Of a stretch of DNA of 64,000 nucleotides, positions 19,701 through 28,091 are shown one piece after another (positions within the stretch are counted from its first letter, which is position 1; every line of letters begins with the position of its first letter). Source of the DNA: Hyalangium versicolor (GTDB taxonomy: Bacteria; Myxococcota; Myxococcia; Myxococcales; Myxococcaceae); contig NZ_JAHXBF010000008.1 in assembly GCF_020103695.1 (NCBI RefSeq), positions 372,001 through 436,000 on the forward strand. The letters are read 5' to 3'. A model generated the notes under the pieces. It worked only from the letters and a program-made list of their open reading frames with translations, did no database searches and was not told the DNA's origin. A program made the translations under genes and the position numbers.

Positions 19701-20637
19701 TCTCGCCCACATGCCGGGTGACTACCGACGAGACGTTGTCTCCGGAGGGCAGGGGCGTCTCGTCCAGATAGGTCTGGAGGGCCCGGGCTATGTCCGCGCA
19801 GCGAGCGAAGCGCGCGTCACGGTTCCGGTCCAGCATCCGCAGGATGATGGACTCCAGCATGGGGTGGAGCCCGTCGGTCAGCACCTGGGAGGGACGTGGC
19901 GCGGGTGCCCCCACGATGCGCCGCATGATGTCCACGGGGGCTTCGCCCTCGAAGAGTGGCCGGTTCGTGCACAGCTCCCACAGCACGGCTCCGAGCGCGA
20001 ACTGGTCGCTGCGCCCATCGAGCTGCAGGCCGCGGATCTGCTCGGGAGACATGTACCGGAACTTGCCCTTGACCATGCCCGTGGCGGTGCGCGTGACGCG
20101 GTTGGCGGCCTTGGCCACACCGAAGTCCACGACCTTCGTCACGCCGTCCAGTCGCACCATGATGTTCTGCGGGCTGATGTCCCGGTGGACGATCTGGAGC
20201 GGGGCGCCTCGAGGGTCCGTCGCATGGTGGGCGTGGTCGAGCCCCAGCGCGGCATCGCGGATGACCTCGGCGCAGATGCGAGGAGAGAGGGGAGCACCGT
20301 TACGCCGGGCAGCCCGAGCCAGCTTCACGAGATCCTCGCCCTCGATGTACTCCATGGCGATATAGAAGGTGCCCTGCCACTCGCCGACCTCGTAGACCGC
20401 GACGACGTTGGGGTGGTTGAGCCTCCCGGCGACACGGGCCTCGTCGAGGAACATGTCCACGGAGCCCTCCTGCTCGAGCAGCTCGGGCAGCAGGCTCTTG
20501 AGGATGACGGGGCGATCGAAGCCACTCACGCCGACCTGGCGCGCGAGATAGATCTCCCCCATTCCTCCGGCCGCGAGCCGCCGCAGCAGGGCGTACTTGC
20601 CGAAGATGAGGGAGCTAGCGGCGGGCCCGGGCGTCAT
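16765..20637 (-). CDS. multidomain Ser/Thr protein kinase with cyclase-like, AAA ATPase and TPR regions
   Basis: Product of 1,290 residues. Domains in order: an active-looking Hanks kinase (about 13-290) with glycine loop LAAGGMGEIYLA, K47, E66, HRDISPQN at 151-158, DFG at 171-173 and MSPEQ; a four-Cys zinc ribbon (C340, C343, C354, C357: CPRCG and CPQCG); a nucleotide-cyclase-like domain (about 423-590) lacking obvious catalytic acids; an AAA/STAND-like ATPase with Walker A GTPGMGKS (631-638) and Walker B LLLLIDDLH (about 742-750); then a winged-helix-like stretch and TPR-like helices to the end. No membrane segment. This architecture is typical of myxobacterial kinases that integrate a bound signal with phosphorylation. 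It heads the operon with the HEAT and HD-GYP-like genes. Confidence 0.9.
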   Translation of the reverse strand: MTPGPAASSLIFGKYALLRRLAAGGMGEIYLARQVGVSGFDRPVILKSLLPELLEQEGSVDMFLDEARVAGRLNHPNVVAVYEVGEWQGTFYIAMEYIEGEDLVKLARAARRNGAPLSPRICAEVIRDAALGLDHAHHATDPRGAPLQIVHRDISPQNIMVRLDGVTKVVDFGVAKAANRVTRTATGMVKGKFRYMSPEQIRGLQLDGRSDQFALGAVLWELCTNRPLFEGEAPVDIMRRIVGAPAPRPSQVLTDGLHPMLESIILRMLDRNRDARFARCADIARALQTYLDETPLPSGDNVSSVVTRHVGESVRARWTEAMTELDPNLPSKASDSTLRCPRCGLVTSRLNRFCPQCGSAFVATGIPQQPLGQSDTSPTVTQGIRIDVETAPPTQSPMTVPERPLALVRDASRATDAHPLKRKLAIVSVKLEGVEALRQRLGEEAGLEAVSRLLELPALAADRHSAEVLLLTEERWCLAFGLPAAQQDDPLRAVRCALELRQAVADLGLEPAPVLRLGIDFGITLVSGGQGRSPWRATGAGLDRATAVANAATPGELLAGAALRTLLESKVQFGQARSLGGTEESAYRIEALGGKARAALPWVGRAEALASAEAVVERARKRMGGARLFLGTPGMGKSRLMEAVAERAARATPLRVLSASGEEAAAAGVMGLVRVLLLRLAQLLGPAPTSEPLAPLVKLGFSSVEISAAWRRLSQGGAAGQLQAGNAALADILHKATQPTGLLLLIDDLHRADASSLEFLGAVLTAPGSQVALVGTTTPDALPSRLVALPVTHLEGLPRGELRSLLTVAFGGPLSPEVESLLADRSRGNPSFALELMRSLVEGGALHLLGGQWQATAPLTQTTLPDSLALVLSARLDRLLLEAQRFLSRAAVEGKSFSSALIAASLREDTGGPSVVEALIMEGWLVPVAEGTDTLRFGQDLTREVLLSRLPQSMLRSSHQALAEALERDTFASEPARLVRIADHLLAAASPRAAAACEKAGDWLAARGEWRTATEYLRRTLGDAPGATPPEQQRQLEVLARAASCLAQVDPAAIDALVTPWLDRIPATRAPSAWAEVVRRQATAELKLGRIPDAEARLTAAQGLVSADPELEGWILGDLARVREARGDFAGASALLIQAFQRMGGKPARNPDFYWEHLNLLGRLQHRLGKPDQARVSFTRAHEQARGASSAMGQAKALSNLAGLKSLSGESAAALGDLERALALAQQAGDVQEVARIHYNAGRILVAVGRAPEGRDRLEKARDRARLAGWREGEALAIQSLDSLSARPPS

Positions 20638-20686
20638 TCCGAGAGGACGCTAACCGGCGCATGCTCCCGCCATCAATGGCACCCGA

Positions 20687-23600
20687 TCAGACGCGTTTGA
20701 GGTTGGGCACCTTCTGGAGCAGCCGCGCGAGGAACACGTCCGACACCTTCTCCAGCACGGTGTTGCCGCGCAGACGCTGGTTCAGGTTCACGAAGTCCAC
20801 CTGGTCCAGCTTCTGGTCCTGGTTGAAGCAGGAGAAGACCCACGTCTCCTTGCCCGTGCGCGGGTCCACGTGCTTCTGGAGGCACTGCGCGCAGATCTCC
20901 TTCATCATGCACTGCATCGGCGAGTTGATGGAGCCGATGGCCTCGTGCTCGGGCTTGAGGAAGGGCTGCAACACGCCGTGGCGGGCCTCCTGCACCGCGC
21001 GCATCATCCGGTCCGAGCCGATGGCGATGATGCGGTCCACCTGGCTGAACGAGATGACGGGCTGTGGGCCCAGCGTGCCCTGAGCGTAGGCCACCATCGC
21101 CTGGACGACGTTGCCTCGGAAGGCGGAGTCCTGTGGGCGCCGGGCCTGGATGAGCTCGCCCCCGTCCACGGACCAGACGATCTGATCCGTGCCGGCCTCC
21201 ACCTCGTCCTGCTTGAAGCTGTCCGTCTTGGTCCGGTAGCCGGCGAAGTAGACGACCTTGCAGCCCGCCGCCTTGAGCGAACGGGCGATGGAGAAGAGCA
21301 CCGCGTTGCCCAGACCGCCGCCCACGAGTACCACCGTCTCGTTGTGGCCGATCTCCGTGGGCGTGCCGGTGGGACCCATGAGGACCACGGGCTCGCCCGG
21401 CTTGAGCGCCGCGCACAGCCGCGAGGAGGCGCCCATCTCGAGGACGATCGTCCCCATGAGCCCCTTCTCCTTGTCCACCCACGCGCCGGTGAGGGCCAGG
21501 CCCTCCATCGTCAGCCGGGTGCCGTCCACCACGGTCGCCAGCCGCTCGAAGTTCTGCAGGCGGTAGAACTGGCCGGGCTCGAAGTGGTTCGCCGCGAAGG
21601 GCGCCTTCACCACCACCTCGACGATGGTCGGCGTCAGCCGGTTGACGCTCACCACGGTGGCGTTGAACGCGTCATCCAACTGGCCGAAGTGCGAGGCCAG
21701 CTTCTCGTCCCGCTTGCGCTGGGCCAGCTCGTCCGAGAAGTCCGTCCCCGCCAGCTCCCGGGCGAAGAGGTGCGACACCTCGGAATACCCATCCTTGGCG
21801 CTGGCCATGGCCTTCACCACGTTGCCCGCGTAGGTGGGGTGGTTGTCTCCGTAGAAGGAGATGAAGTGCCCCTCCTTCTGGTACGAGGTGAAGAAGCCCA
21901 CCTTGGCCGCCAGATCCTCGTTGGCCGGCACGGGCTTCAGCTCGAAGGACTCTCCGCGCTCCTCCAACTCGAAGCCCTGGAAGTACTCCTTGTTCTCGTC
22001 GAGCTGGAAGGTGCCCGGGTACTCCTTCTCGTAGGTGACGTTGGGCGAGGTGCCCGCCGCCACGCAGACGGTGCGCGCGGGCAACTCGAAGAACTCGCCG
22101 CTGCCCTTGAGCTTGCCGTCCTTCGTCACCATCCGCTCGAAGCGGATGCCCTTCACCGCGCCGCTCGCGTCCGGCAGGGCCTCCGCCGGGCTCATGCGCT
22201 CGATGAAGCGGATGCCCTCCTCGAGCGCCTTCACCACCTCCTCGTGGTTGAGGCGGTAGGCGGGGGACTCGGTGAGGCTGCGGCGGTAGACGAGGCTCAC
22301 GCCTCCCCAGCTCCGCACCAGCTTGATGAGGTCGGGGTTGCGGCCCTCGGCACGGGCCCGCTCGCGCTCGGCGCGCACGGCCCGGCCATGCTCCAGGAAC
22401 GTCTGATAGGTGGCGCGCTCCTCCGCGTCCAGCCGGGCGAGCACGGCCTCCTCGCCGATGTCGGCCACCAGCCGCTCGTGGCGCTCCAGCGTCCGCTCCA
22501 CCTGCACCGGGTAGTAGGCCATCAGCTCCGTGGCCGTGTCGATGCCGGTGAGGCCGCCGCCGATGACGATGGCCGGCAACTGCACCTGGAGGTTGGCCAG
22601 CGAGTCCCGCTTGAAGGCGCCGGTGAGCTGCAGCGCCATGAGGAAGTCGCTCGCCTTGCGGATGCCCCGGATGAGGTTGTTCTTCATCCCGATGATCGTC
22701 GGACGGCCGGCGCCCGCGGCGATGGCGATGTGGTCGAAGCCCAGCTTCCACGCGTCGTCGATCGTCAGGGTGCCACCGAAGCGCACGCCGCCGTAGATGC
22801 GCAGGTTCTCCCGGCGCGCCAGCGTCAGGTGGATGAGCGTGAGGAAGTTCTTGTCCCAGCGCACGGTGATGCCGTACTCGGACACGCCGCCGAAGCCCTC
22901 GAGCACGCGCTCGTCCAGCTCGCGGGTGATGGCGCTCCAGTCCCGGATGGGCTTGAGCGCCTTGCCGTTGCGGCCCAACAGCTCGTCATCGAAGGACTCG
23001 ATCTTCAGGCCATCCACGCCGGTGACGCCGAAGCCCTCGTTGAGCAGGTAGTGCGCCAGCGTGTAGCCCGCGGGCCCCAGGCCCACCACCAGCACGTTGC
23101 GGCCCCGGTACGGCAGCGCGTACGGACGGCGCACGTTGAGCGGGTTCCACCGGGTGAGCAGACCGTAGATCTCGAAGCCCCAGGGCAGCGCCAGCACGTC
23201 CGTGAGGGTGGCCGTCTCCGCCAGGGGGATGTTCACCGGCTCCTGCTTCTGGAAGATGCAGGCCTTCATGCAGTCGTTGCAGATGCGGTGGCCGGTGCCG
23301 GGGCACATGGGGTTGTCCAGCACCACCATGGCCAGCGCGGCCACCGAGTTGCCCTCGCGCTTGAGGGCGTGGGCCTCGGAGATGCGCTCGTCCAGCGGGC
23401 ACCCGGTGAGCGGAATGCCCAGCGGGTTCTTCTTGAAGGAGTGGCCCTCCACGGCCGGGTCCTTCGCCTTGAAGCCCTTGGAGCACGAGTCCTTCTCGCG
23501 CTCGTGGCAGATGACGCAGTAGTCCACCTCGTTCATCACGTCGCGCGGGGTGCCGCGACGGTCCGTGAGCTTGAAGCCCTCGCGGTAGCGCAGGTGGTGC

Positions 23601-24466
23601 TCGGGGCCCTCGGTGATCTCCGGCAGGTTCGCGTCCGGGCGGTGCAGCTGCACGAGCTGGTCGAACACGAGCGGCTTGGGCAGCCGGTGCGTCGGCCATG
23701 CGTGGAACAGCTCCTTCAGCTCCGGGTGGAGCGCGCGGGCGAAGGTCCAGCGGTCCGCCAGCGAGAGGAGCGCGCGAATGGACTGAAGCTCGGCGGCATC
23801 GTCTCCGTGGGTGACGAGGCTGGAGCCGAAGGCGTCACGGCCCTCGGGGGTGGACAGCAGGGCGGGGCGCAGCGTGGCCCAGCGGGTGCGCAGCCCCTCC
23901 GCGCGAGACTGCTGGTCCGCGGGCAGGGCGCCGGAGAAGAGCCGCTCCAGGTCCATCAAGGTGAGGATGGACTCGGCCAGCCGACGCTCCAGGTCCTCCT
24001 TCTCGGAGGCCTCGGGGAAGCCGAGCTGCAGCAGCAGGCGCATCCGGCCATCGAGCGAGGGGAACTCGGCCAGGGTGGGGCGGTCCGCGGCGCCCTTCTT
24101 GAAGACGCGGCGGGTGATGAAGTCGCGCTTGAAGTCGAACAGCGGCAGCTCGCCCGCCAGCCCGCGCGCCAGCCTCTCCATCTCGCTCTCGATGTTGAAG
24201 AGGCGGCCGAGGAAGCGGCTGACGTGGCGGGAGACGCGGATGAGCAGGTCCGACTCGGCGGGCCCGGAGAGGTTCGAGCCCCCGGACTTCCGGTAGGTGT
24301 CGAAGGCCTGGAAGAGTTCCAGTTCGTGCTCGGTGAGCCAGGCGTCGAAGCGCTCCGAGAGCTGGCGCAGCCCGCGGGGACGGTAGAGGTCCTCGAAGGT
24401 GAACCCGGGCAGGCCCAGGGTCAGGGAGGGGCCGGAGTCTGTCGAGAAGGCAGTCGAAGCGCGCAT
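20687..24466 (-). CDS. fused FAD/Fe-S NAD(P) oxidoreductase with PyrK-like C-terminal domain
   Basis: Product of 1,259 residues from ATG 24464-24466; the frame runs further upstream without homology. Parts in order: about 310 helical residues of unknown role; a Cys-rich segment (C317, C320, C328, C356, C388, C396, C399, C403; CVICHEREKDSC and CNDCMKAC) that probably holds iron-sulfur clusters as in glutamate synthase small chains; a two-Rossmann flavin domain with VVGLGPAGYTLAHYLL (about 460) and VIGGGLTGIDTATEL; and a C-terminal ferredoxin reductase/PyrK-like part (FEPGQFYRLQNF, VVLVGGGLGNAVLFSIA, MMKEICAQCLQ with further Cys). It looks like an electron-transfer enzyme joining NAD(P)H, FAD and Fe-S centres. 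The substrate is unknown. No signal peptide. Confidence 0.8.
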   Translation of the reverse strand: MRASTAFSTDSGPSLTLGLPGFTFEDLYRPRGLRQLSERFDAWLTEHELELFQAFDTYRKSGGSNLSGPAESDLLIRVSRHVSRFLGRLFNIESEMERLARGLAGELPLFDFKRDFITRRVFKKGAADRPTLAEFPSLDGRMRLLLQLGFPEASEKEDLERRLAESILTLMDLERLFSGALPADQQSRAEGLRTRWATLRPALLSTPEGRDAFGSSLVTHGDDAAELQSIRALLSLADRWTFARALHPELKELFHAWPTHRLPKPLVFDQLVQLHRPDANLPEITEGPEHHLRYREGFKLTDRRGTPRDVMNEVDYCVICHEREKDSCSKGFKAKDPAVEGHSFKKNPLGIPLTGCPLDERISEAHALKREGNSVAALAMVVLDNPMCPGTGHRICNDCMKACIFQKQEPVNIPLAETATLTDVLALPWGFEIYGLLTRWNPLNVRRPYALPYRGRNVLVVGLGPAGYTLAHYLLNEGFGVTGVDGLKIESFDDELLGRNGKALKPIRDWSAITRELDERVLEGFGGVSEYGITVRWDKNFLTLIHLTLARRENLRIYGGVRFGGTLTIDDAWKLGFDHIAIAAGAGRPTIIGMKNNLIRGIRKASDFLMALQLTGAFKRDSLANLQVQLPAIVIGGGLTGIDTATELMAYYPVQVERTLERHERLVADIGEEAVLARLDAEERATYQTFLEHGRAVRAERERARAEGRNPDLIKLVRSWGGVSLVYRRSLTESPAYRLNHEEVVKALEEGIRFIERMSPAEALPDASGAVKGIRFERMVTKDGKLKGSGEFFELPARTVCVAAGTSPNVTYEKEYPGTFQLDENKEYFQGFELEERGESFELKPVPANEDLAAKVGFFTSYQKEGHFISFYGDNHPTYAGNVVKAMASAKDGYSEVSHLFARELAGTDFSDELAQRKRDEKLASHFGQLDDAFNATVVSVNRLTPTIVEVVVKAPFAANHFEPGQFYRLQNFERLATVVDGTRLTMEGLALTGAWVDKEKGLMGTIVLEMGASSRLCAALKPGEPVVLMGPTGTPTEIGHNETVVLVGGGLGNAVLFSIARSLKAAGCKVVYFAGYRTKTDSFKQDEVEAGTDQIVWSVDGGELIQARRPQDSAFRGNVVQAMVAYAQGTLGPQPVISFSQVDRIIAIGSDRMMRAVQEARHGVLQPFLKPEHEAIGSINSPMQCMMKEICAQCLQKHVDPRTGKETWVFSCFNQDQKLDQVDFVNLNQRLRGNTVLEKVSDVFLARLLQKVPNLKRV

Positions 24467-24650
24467 ATCACGGGGTGTGTAAGGGGCAACCTGGGGGAAC
24501 GGCCCCCAAAAGATGCCTATTTCGCGGTCCACCGAGAGGAAAGCAAGCGGGCATCGAGCCCCCCCTCTCAATGGGACGATGGGAACGATTCCGCTGGCTT
24601 TCACCCCCTGGAGGCCAGCAGGGCGGGCGAGGGTGCTACAAAGGCGCGCC

Positions 24651-26072
24651 GTGCCTACCGAATCTCCCTCCGCTACAGGGTCTACCCCGAGCCCCGCCAC
24701 CGTTGTTCCCGAGCCCCGGGCCGTTGCCAGCGATGGGTGGTTCCTGGCCGCCTGCTGCCTGGGGGCGGCCACGGTGCTGGGGGTGACGCTCCAGCTCTCC
24801 AATGGGACGCTTCGGGAGGATGCCCTCGAGGGGCTGAGCATGACGCTCGCGTTGTGTGGGGTGGGGGTGCTCGTCTCGCGTGTGGGCCGGTGGGATTCAC
24901 TGGTGGAGGGAGGGTTGACGCTGCTCCTGGCGGGGGGCTTGGTGGTGGAACTCCACCAGTGGTGCATGAACCACCCGGGCTTCTACCTGCAGCTCAACGG
25001 CCCCTGGCCCTATGCGCCGTTCTACTGGGGGCTGGCCGCGCAGGCGCTCGTGGTGGGGGCGCTCCTGGCCAGTTCGGACCGCTTGCGGCCGTGGCTCGTG
25101 CCGCTGCTGTTGATGGTGAGCTTCTCGGTGGGAGTGTGGCTGCTGAGGACTTCTCCGTCGCCCTTCATCGACGTCTTCGTCTTCCAGGCACAGGGCTCGG
25201 AGGCACTCCTGCGCGGGCACAACCCGTACGCGATGACGTTCCCCAACATCTACGGGCACGCACACTTCTACGGTGAGGGGATCGTGCAGAACGGGCGGCT
25301 GATGTTCGGCTTCCCCTACCCGCCGCTGAGCCTCTACTTCTCGGTGCTGGGCAAGGTGCTCGGAGGCGATCCGCGCTACGCCCAGCTGGTGGCGATCACC
25401 CTGGCGGCCGGATTCATGGCCTATGCGCGGGGCGGGAGGCTGGCGGCGGGGGCGGCGGCCTTGCTGCTGCTGACGCCGCGCGCGCTGTTCGTGCTCGAGA
25501 TGGCATGGACCGAACCCCTGCTCATCGGCCTGCTGGCCGCCACCGTGTTCTGCGCGTGCCGGTACCCTCGGGCGCTGCCTTATGTGCTGGGGCTGCTGGT
25601 GGCCGTGAAGCAGTACACGGTCTTCATCCTGCCGTTGATCCCGCTGCTCACGCCGCTGCGAGGGCGCCAGCTCTGGGACTGGCTCTGGCGTGCGGGCGTT
25701 ACCGCGGTGGTGGTGAGCCTGCCGCTCATCGCCCTCAACCCCAAGGCGTTCCTGTGGAGCGTGGCGGAGCTCCAGTTCCACCAGCCCTTCAGGACTGACG
25801 CGCTGAGTTATCTCTCCTGGTGGGTGTCGAAGGGGCACCCGCAGCCGCCGGTGTGGATTGCCTTCGCCGGGACCGGAGTGGCCATCGCCCTGGCCCTCTG
25901 GCGCGCGCCCCGGACGCCCGCGGGGTTCGCTGCTTCCGTGGCGTTCGTCTACTGCGTGTTCTTCGCGCTCAACAAGCAGGCCTTCACCAACTACTACTAC
26001 TTCGTGCTGGGCGCGCTGTGCATCGCGGTGGCGGCCCGGACTCCCGCCGAGGAGCCTGCTTCGCGGGTGTGA
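24651..26072 (+). CDS. polytopic membrane protein, GT-C / GT87-like glycosyltransferase
   Basis: Product of 473 residues with about ten to twelve hydrophobic segments. Luminal-loop features of GT-C mannosyl- or arabinosyltransferase-like proteins are present: SPFIDVFVFQAQGSEALLRG with an acidic residue in the first large loop, HNPYAMTFPNIYGH, FPYPPLSLYFSVLGK, and VKQYTVFILPLIPLL. Such enzymes use polyprenyl-phosphate sugars at the periplasmic face. The GTG at 24651 with AAGG six bases upstream is preferred; the open frame from 24513 adds a non-hydrophobic Arg-rich piece. It is divergent from the large oxidoreductase and opens the glycosyltransferase region. Donor and acceptor unknown. Confidence 0.7.
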   Translation: MPTESPSATGSTPSPATVVPEPRAVASDGWFLAACCLGAATVLGVTLQLSNGTLREDALEGLSMTLALCGVGVLVSRVGRWDSLVEGGLTLLLAGGLVVELHQWCMNHPGFYLQLNGPWPYAPFYWGLAAQALVVGALLASSDRLRPWLVPLLLMVSFSVGVWLLRTSPSPFIDVFVFQAQGSEALLRGHNPYAMTFPNIYGHAHFYGEGIVQNGRLMFGFPYPPLSLYFSVLGKVLGGDPRYAQLVAITLAAGFMAYARGGRLAAGAAALLLLTPRALFVLEMAWTEPLLIGLLAATVFCACRYPRALPYVLGLLVAVKQYTVFILPLIPLLTPLRGRQLWDWLWRAGVTAVVVSLPLIALNPKAFLWSVAELQFHQPFRTDALSYLSWWVSKGHPQPPVWIAFAGTGVAIALALWRAPRTPAGFAASVAFVYCVFFALNKQAFTNYYYFVLGALCIAVAARTPAEEPASRV

Positions 26073-26082
26073 GGCCTCGGGC

Positions 26083-27633
26083 TCAGGCCGTGCGGCGCGG
26101 TTTGGCCTTGGAGCGCTTCTTGGGCTGGGCCTTGCTCAGTTGCTGGGCCCGCAGGGCGCCTTTTTCCTTCGAGTCCTCGAGGACGAAGCTCACATCGGGT
26201 GTGGTCTCGGCCTCGACGTAGATCTGGTACGAGAAGAGCGTCTTGCTCAGGCGGATGAGGGCGAGGTTTGCCCCGAGCGCCGCCTGGCCCAGTACGCCGT
26301 TGCCGAGCACCTTCGGGAAGGGCGCGGGCACGCCGCGGATTTCCTTGATGCGGAAGCCGTTGTCGCGCAGCAGGTGGCGCAGGCTGCGGAAGGTGAACAG
26401 GCGGGTGTGGGTCCTGTCGAGGATGCCGGCCTTGCCGTAGTTGAACTGCCCGGCCAGGAGCATGAGGCGCTGGACGACGAAGGCCACATTGGGCGTGGTC
26501 AGCACCAGCTTCCGAGGCGTGTAGTCGAACTGCTGGCGCAGCTCCCCGAGGAAGCGCTCGGGATCCTTGAGGTGCTCGATGACATCCAGCAGGAGCAGGT
26601 GGTCATAGTCGCGCACGTTGAAGCGCAGGGGCTCGTCCAGGTTCTGGACGAAGACCTGGATGCGCGGATCCGTTTCGGTAGGCGGGTGCTGGTCCACCAC
26701 GGCCGTGGTGCAGCCCTTGTTGGCGAGCTCGCGCGCGATGCCTCCCGGGCCGGCGCCAATGTCCAGCACCCGGGCTCCGGCGGGCACTGCGTCCAGGGCC
26801 CACGAGTGGCTGCTCGCGTAGCCGAGCTTGAGATCATAGTGCTGGTTGCCGTGGCTGATCGGATCGTAGCGGCGCTGGTAGAGCACTCCGGCGCGGTGGA
26901 GCACGTTGCGCGCCGTGGCCAGCACCACGTCCTTGGCGTACTTCATCCCGTTCACCCGGGAGATCTCGTCTCCGTAGTAGGTGGGGATGGGCAGCTCCTG
27001 GATGCGTCCGCCCGAGTTGAGCAACTGGAGGATGATCTCGGTGTCGAAGTGGAAGTCGTTGGAGTTGAGGTGGAAGGGGATGCGCCGCAGCGCCTCCACC
27101 GCGTAGATGCGGTAGCCGCTGTGAAACTCGGACAGGCGTGTGCCCAGCAGCGCGTTCTGCACGGTGGTGAGGATCTTGTTCCCCACGTACTTGTAGAGCG
27201 GCATGCCGCCCTTGAGCGCTCCGAAGCGGCTCATCATCCGGCTGCCGAAGACGGCGTCCGCCTGGCCGGAGTGGAGAGGCTCCATGAGGCGCGGCAGTTC
27301 CTCGGGGGCGTACTGGCCGTCGCCGTGCACCATGGCGACGAAGTCGAAGCCCTCGGAGAGGGCGTAGGCGTAGCCCACCTTCTGGTTTCCGCCGTAGCCC
27401 TGGTTGTGCTCGTTGCGCAGGACGGTCATCCGGATGTCTGGATGGTTCGCCTGGTACTCGCGGCCGATCTCGAACGTTCGATCCTTGGAGGCGTCGTCGA
27501 CGACGAGCACCTCGCAGTCGTACGTCTGGAAGATCGAGGTGGGAATGCGCTCCAGCACCCAGCGAAGGGTGGACTCGGCGTAGTAGGCGATGACGAAGAT
27601 GAGCAGCCGGGGCTGCTTCGACGGCGCGGTCAT
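26083..27633 (-). CDS. GT2 glycosyltransferase fused to SAM-dependent methyltransferase
   Basis: Product of 516 residues. The N-terminal half is a DPM1-like GT2 enzyme: LLIFVIAYYAESTL, VLVVDDASKDRTFE with the nucleotide-binding Asp pair near 46-47, then MVHGDGQYAPEELPRL with the metal-binding Asp near 105, and HSGYRIY. From about residue 265 a class I methyltransferase follows: ARVLDIGAGPGGIARELA (SAM loop 291-298), LLLLDVIEHLKDPERFL, and LVLTTPNVAFVVQRL. The tail is Lys/Arg-rich. It may transfer a sugar to a polyprenyl phosphate or glycan and methylate the product; linking the two reactions is inference. Its ATG overlaps the previous stop by four bases, so it is translationally coupled. Confidence 0.85.
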   Translation of the reverse strand: MTAPSKQPRLLIFVIAYYAESTLRWVLERIPTSIFQTYDCEVLVVDDASKDRTFEIGREYQANHPDIRMTVLRNEHNQGYGGNQKVGYAYALSEGFDFVAMVHGDGQYAPEELPRLMEPLHSGQADAVFGSRMMSRFGALKGGMPLYKYVGNKILTTVQNALLGTRLSEFHSGYRIYAVEALRRIPFHLNSNDFHFDTEIILQLLNSGGRIQELPIPTYYGDEISRVNGMKYAKDVVLATARNVLHRAGVLYQRRYDPISHGNQHYDLKLGYASSHSWALDAVPAGARVLDIGAGPGGIARELANKGCTTAVVDQHPPTETDPRIQVFVQNLDEPLRFNVRDYDHLLLLDVIEHLKDPERFLGELRQQFDYTPRKLVLTTPNVAFVVQRLMLLAGQFNYGKAGILDRTHTRLFTFRSLRHLLRDNGFRIKEIRGVPAPFPKVLGNGVLGQAALGANLALIRLSKTLFSYQIYVEAETTPDVSFVLEDSKEKGALRAQQLSKAQPKKRSKAKPRRTA

Positions 27634-28091
27634 GGAAGCCTTTTCGGGCGGCGGGGGCGCACGGGGACCACGGGAGGCTCGGGTGGAGGGGTGGCGGGCG
27701 ACTGCGCGGCCCTGAGTTCCTCCACTTCGCGGCGCAGGCGGATGACCTCGGCGGAGAGCTGGGCGTAGGAGTCCCGCACATGCCCGTTGAAGACGCGCTG
27801 GCGGGAGAGCGTCTCGTTGATGAGCACCTGACACGTCTTGCGGAAGGCCCATTTGGCCACCACGACGAGCTGGCCCACGCCGCCGCGGTGCGTGTGCAGC
27901 GGCATCGGCCGGGTCGGGTCGCTGTGCTCCTCGAGTGCCTGGAGGTTGAAGGACAGCGGATCCACCCGGGGCTCGACGCCTTCCTGGGGAACCTCGGCGG
28001 CCTCGGAGGTGGGGAGGCCGCGCACGCGCAGGCGCTCCTCGATGCGGGCGAGCAACGCGCGCGCGGGGATGTCTCGTCCCAACAGCTTCAT
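27630..28091 (-). CDS. small polysaccharide-cluster protein with coiled coil
   Basis: Product of 153 residues, no signal peptide. N-terminal RDIPARALLARIEERLRVRG, then VDPLSFNLQALEEHSDPTRP, a middle segment VAKWAFRKTCQVLINETLSR, and a coiled-coil stretch QLSAEVIRLRREVEEL before a Pro/Arg-rich end. The same order of segments is, from memory, found at the N-terminus of some methyltransferases in polysaccharide clusters, so this may be a detached partner of the methyltransferase encoded next to it; this is inference. Start ATG 28089-28091 overlaps the upstream glycosyltransferase stop (ATGA), and its own stop overlaps the downstream start in the same way. Confidence 0.7.
   Translation of the reverse strand: MKLLGRDIPARALLARIEERLRVRGLPTSEAAEVPQEGVEPRVDPLSFNLQALEEHSDPTRPMPLHTHRGGVGQLVVVAKWAFRKTCQVLINETLSRQRVFNGHVRDSYAQLSAEVIRLRREVEELRAAQSPATPPPEPPVVPVRPRRPKRLP

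Noticed and set aside
23500..23523. CVICH motif as a c-type heme site in the oxidoreductase
   Set aside because: The protein has no signal peptide and the motif lies in a larger Cys-rich Fe-S type region, so covalent heme attachment is unlikely.
20870..25276. 1,468-codon plus-strand open frame opposite the oxidoreductase gene
   Set aside because: Antisense to a gene with clear FAD and Fe-S motifs; the composition (Leu, Glu, His, Val repeats) is that of a complementary-strand shadow, not a protein family.
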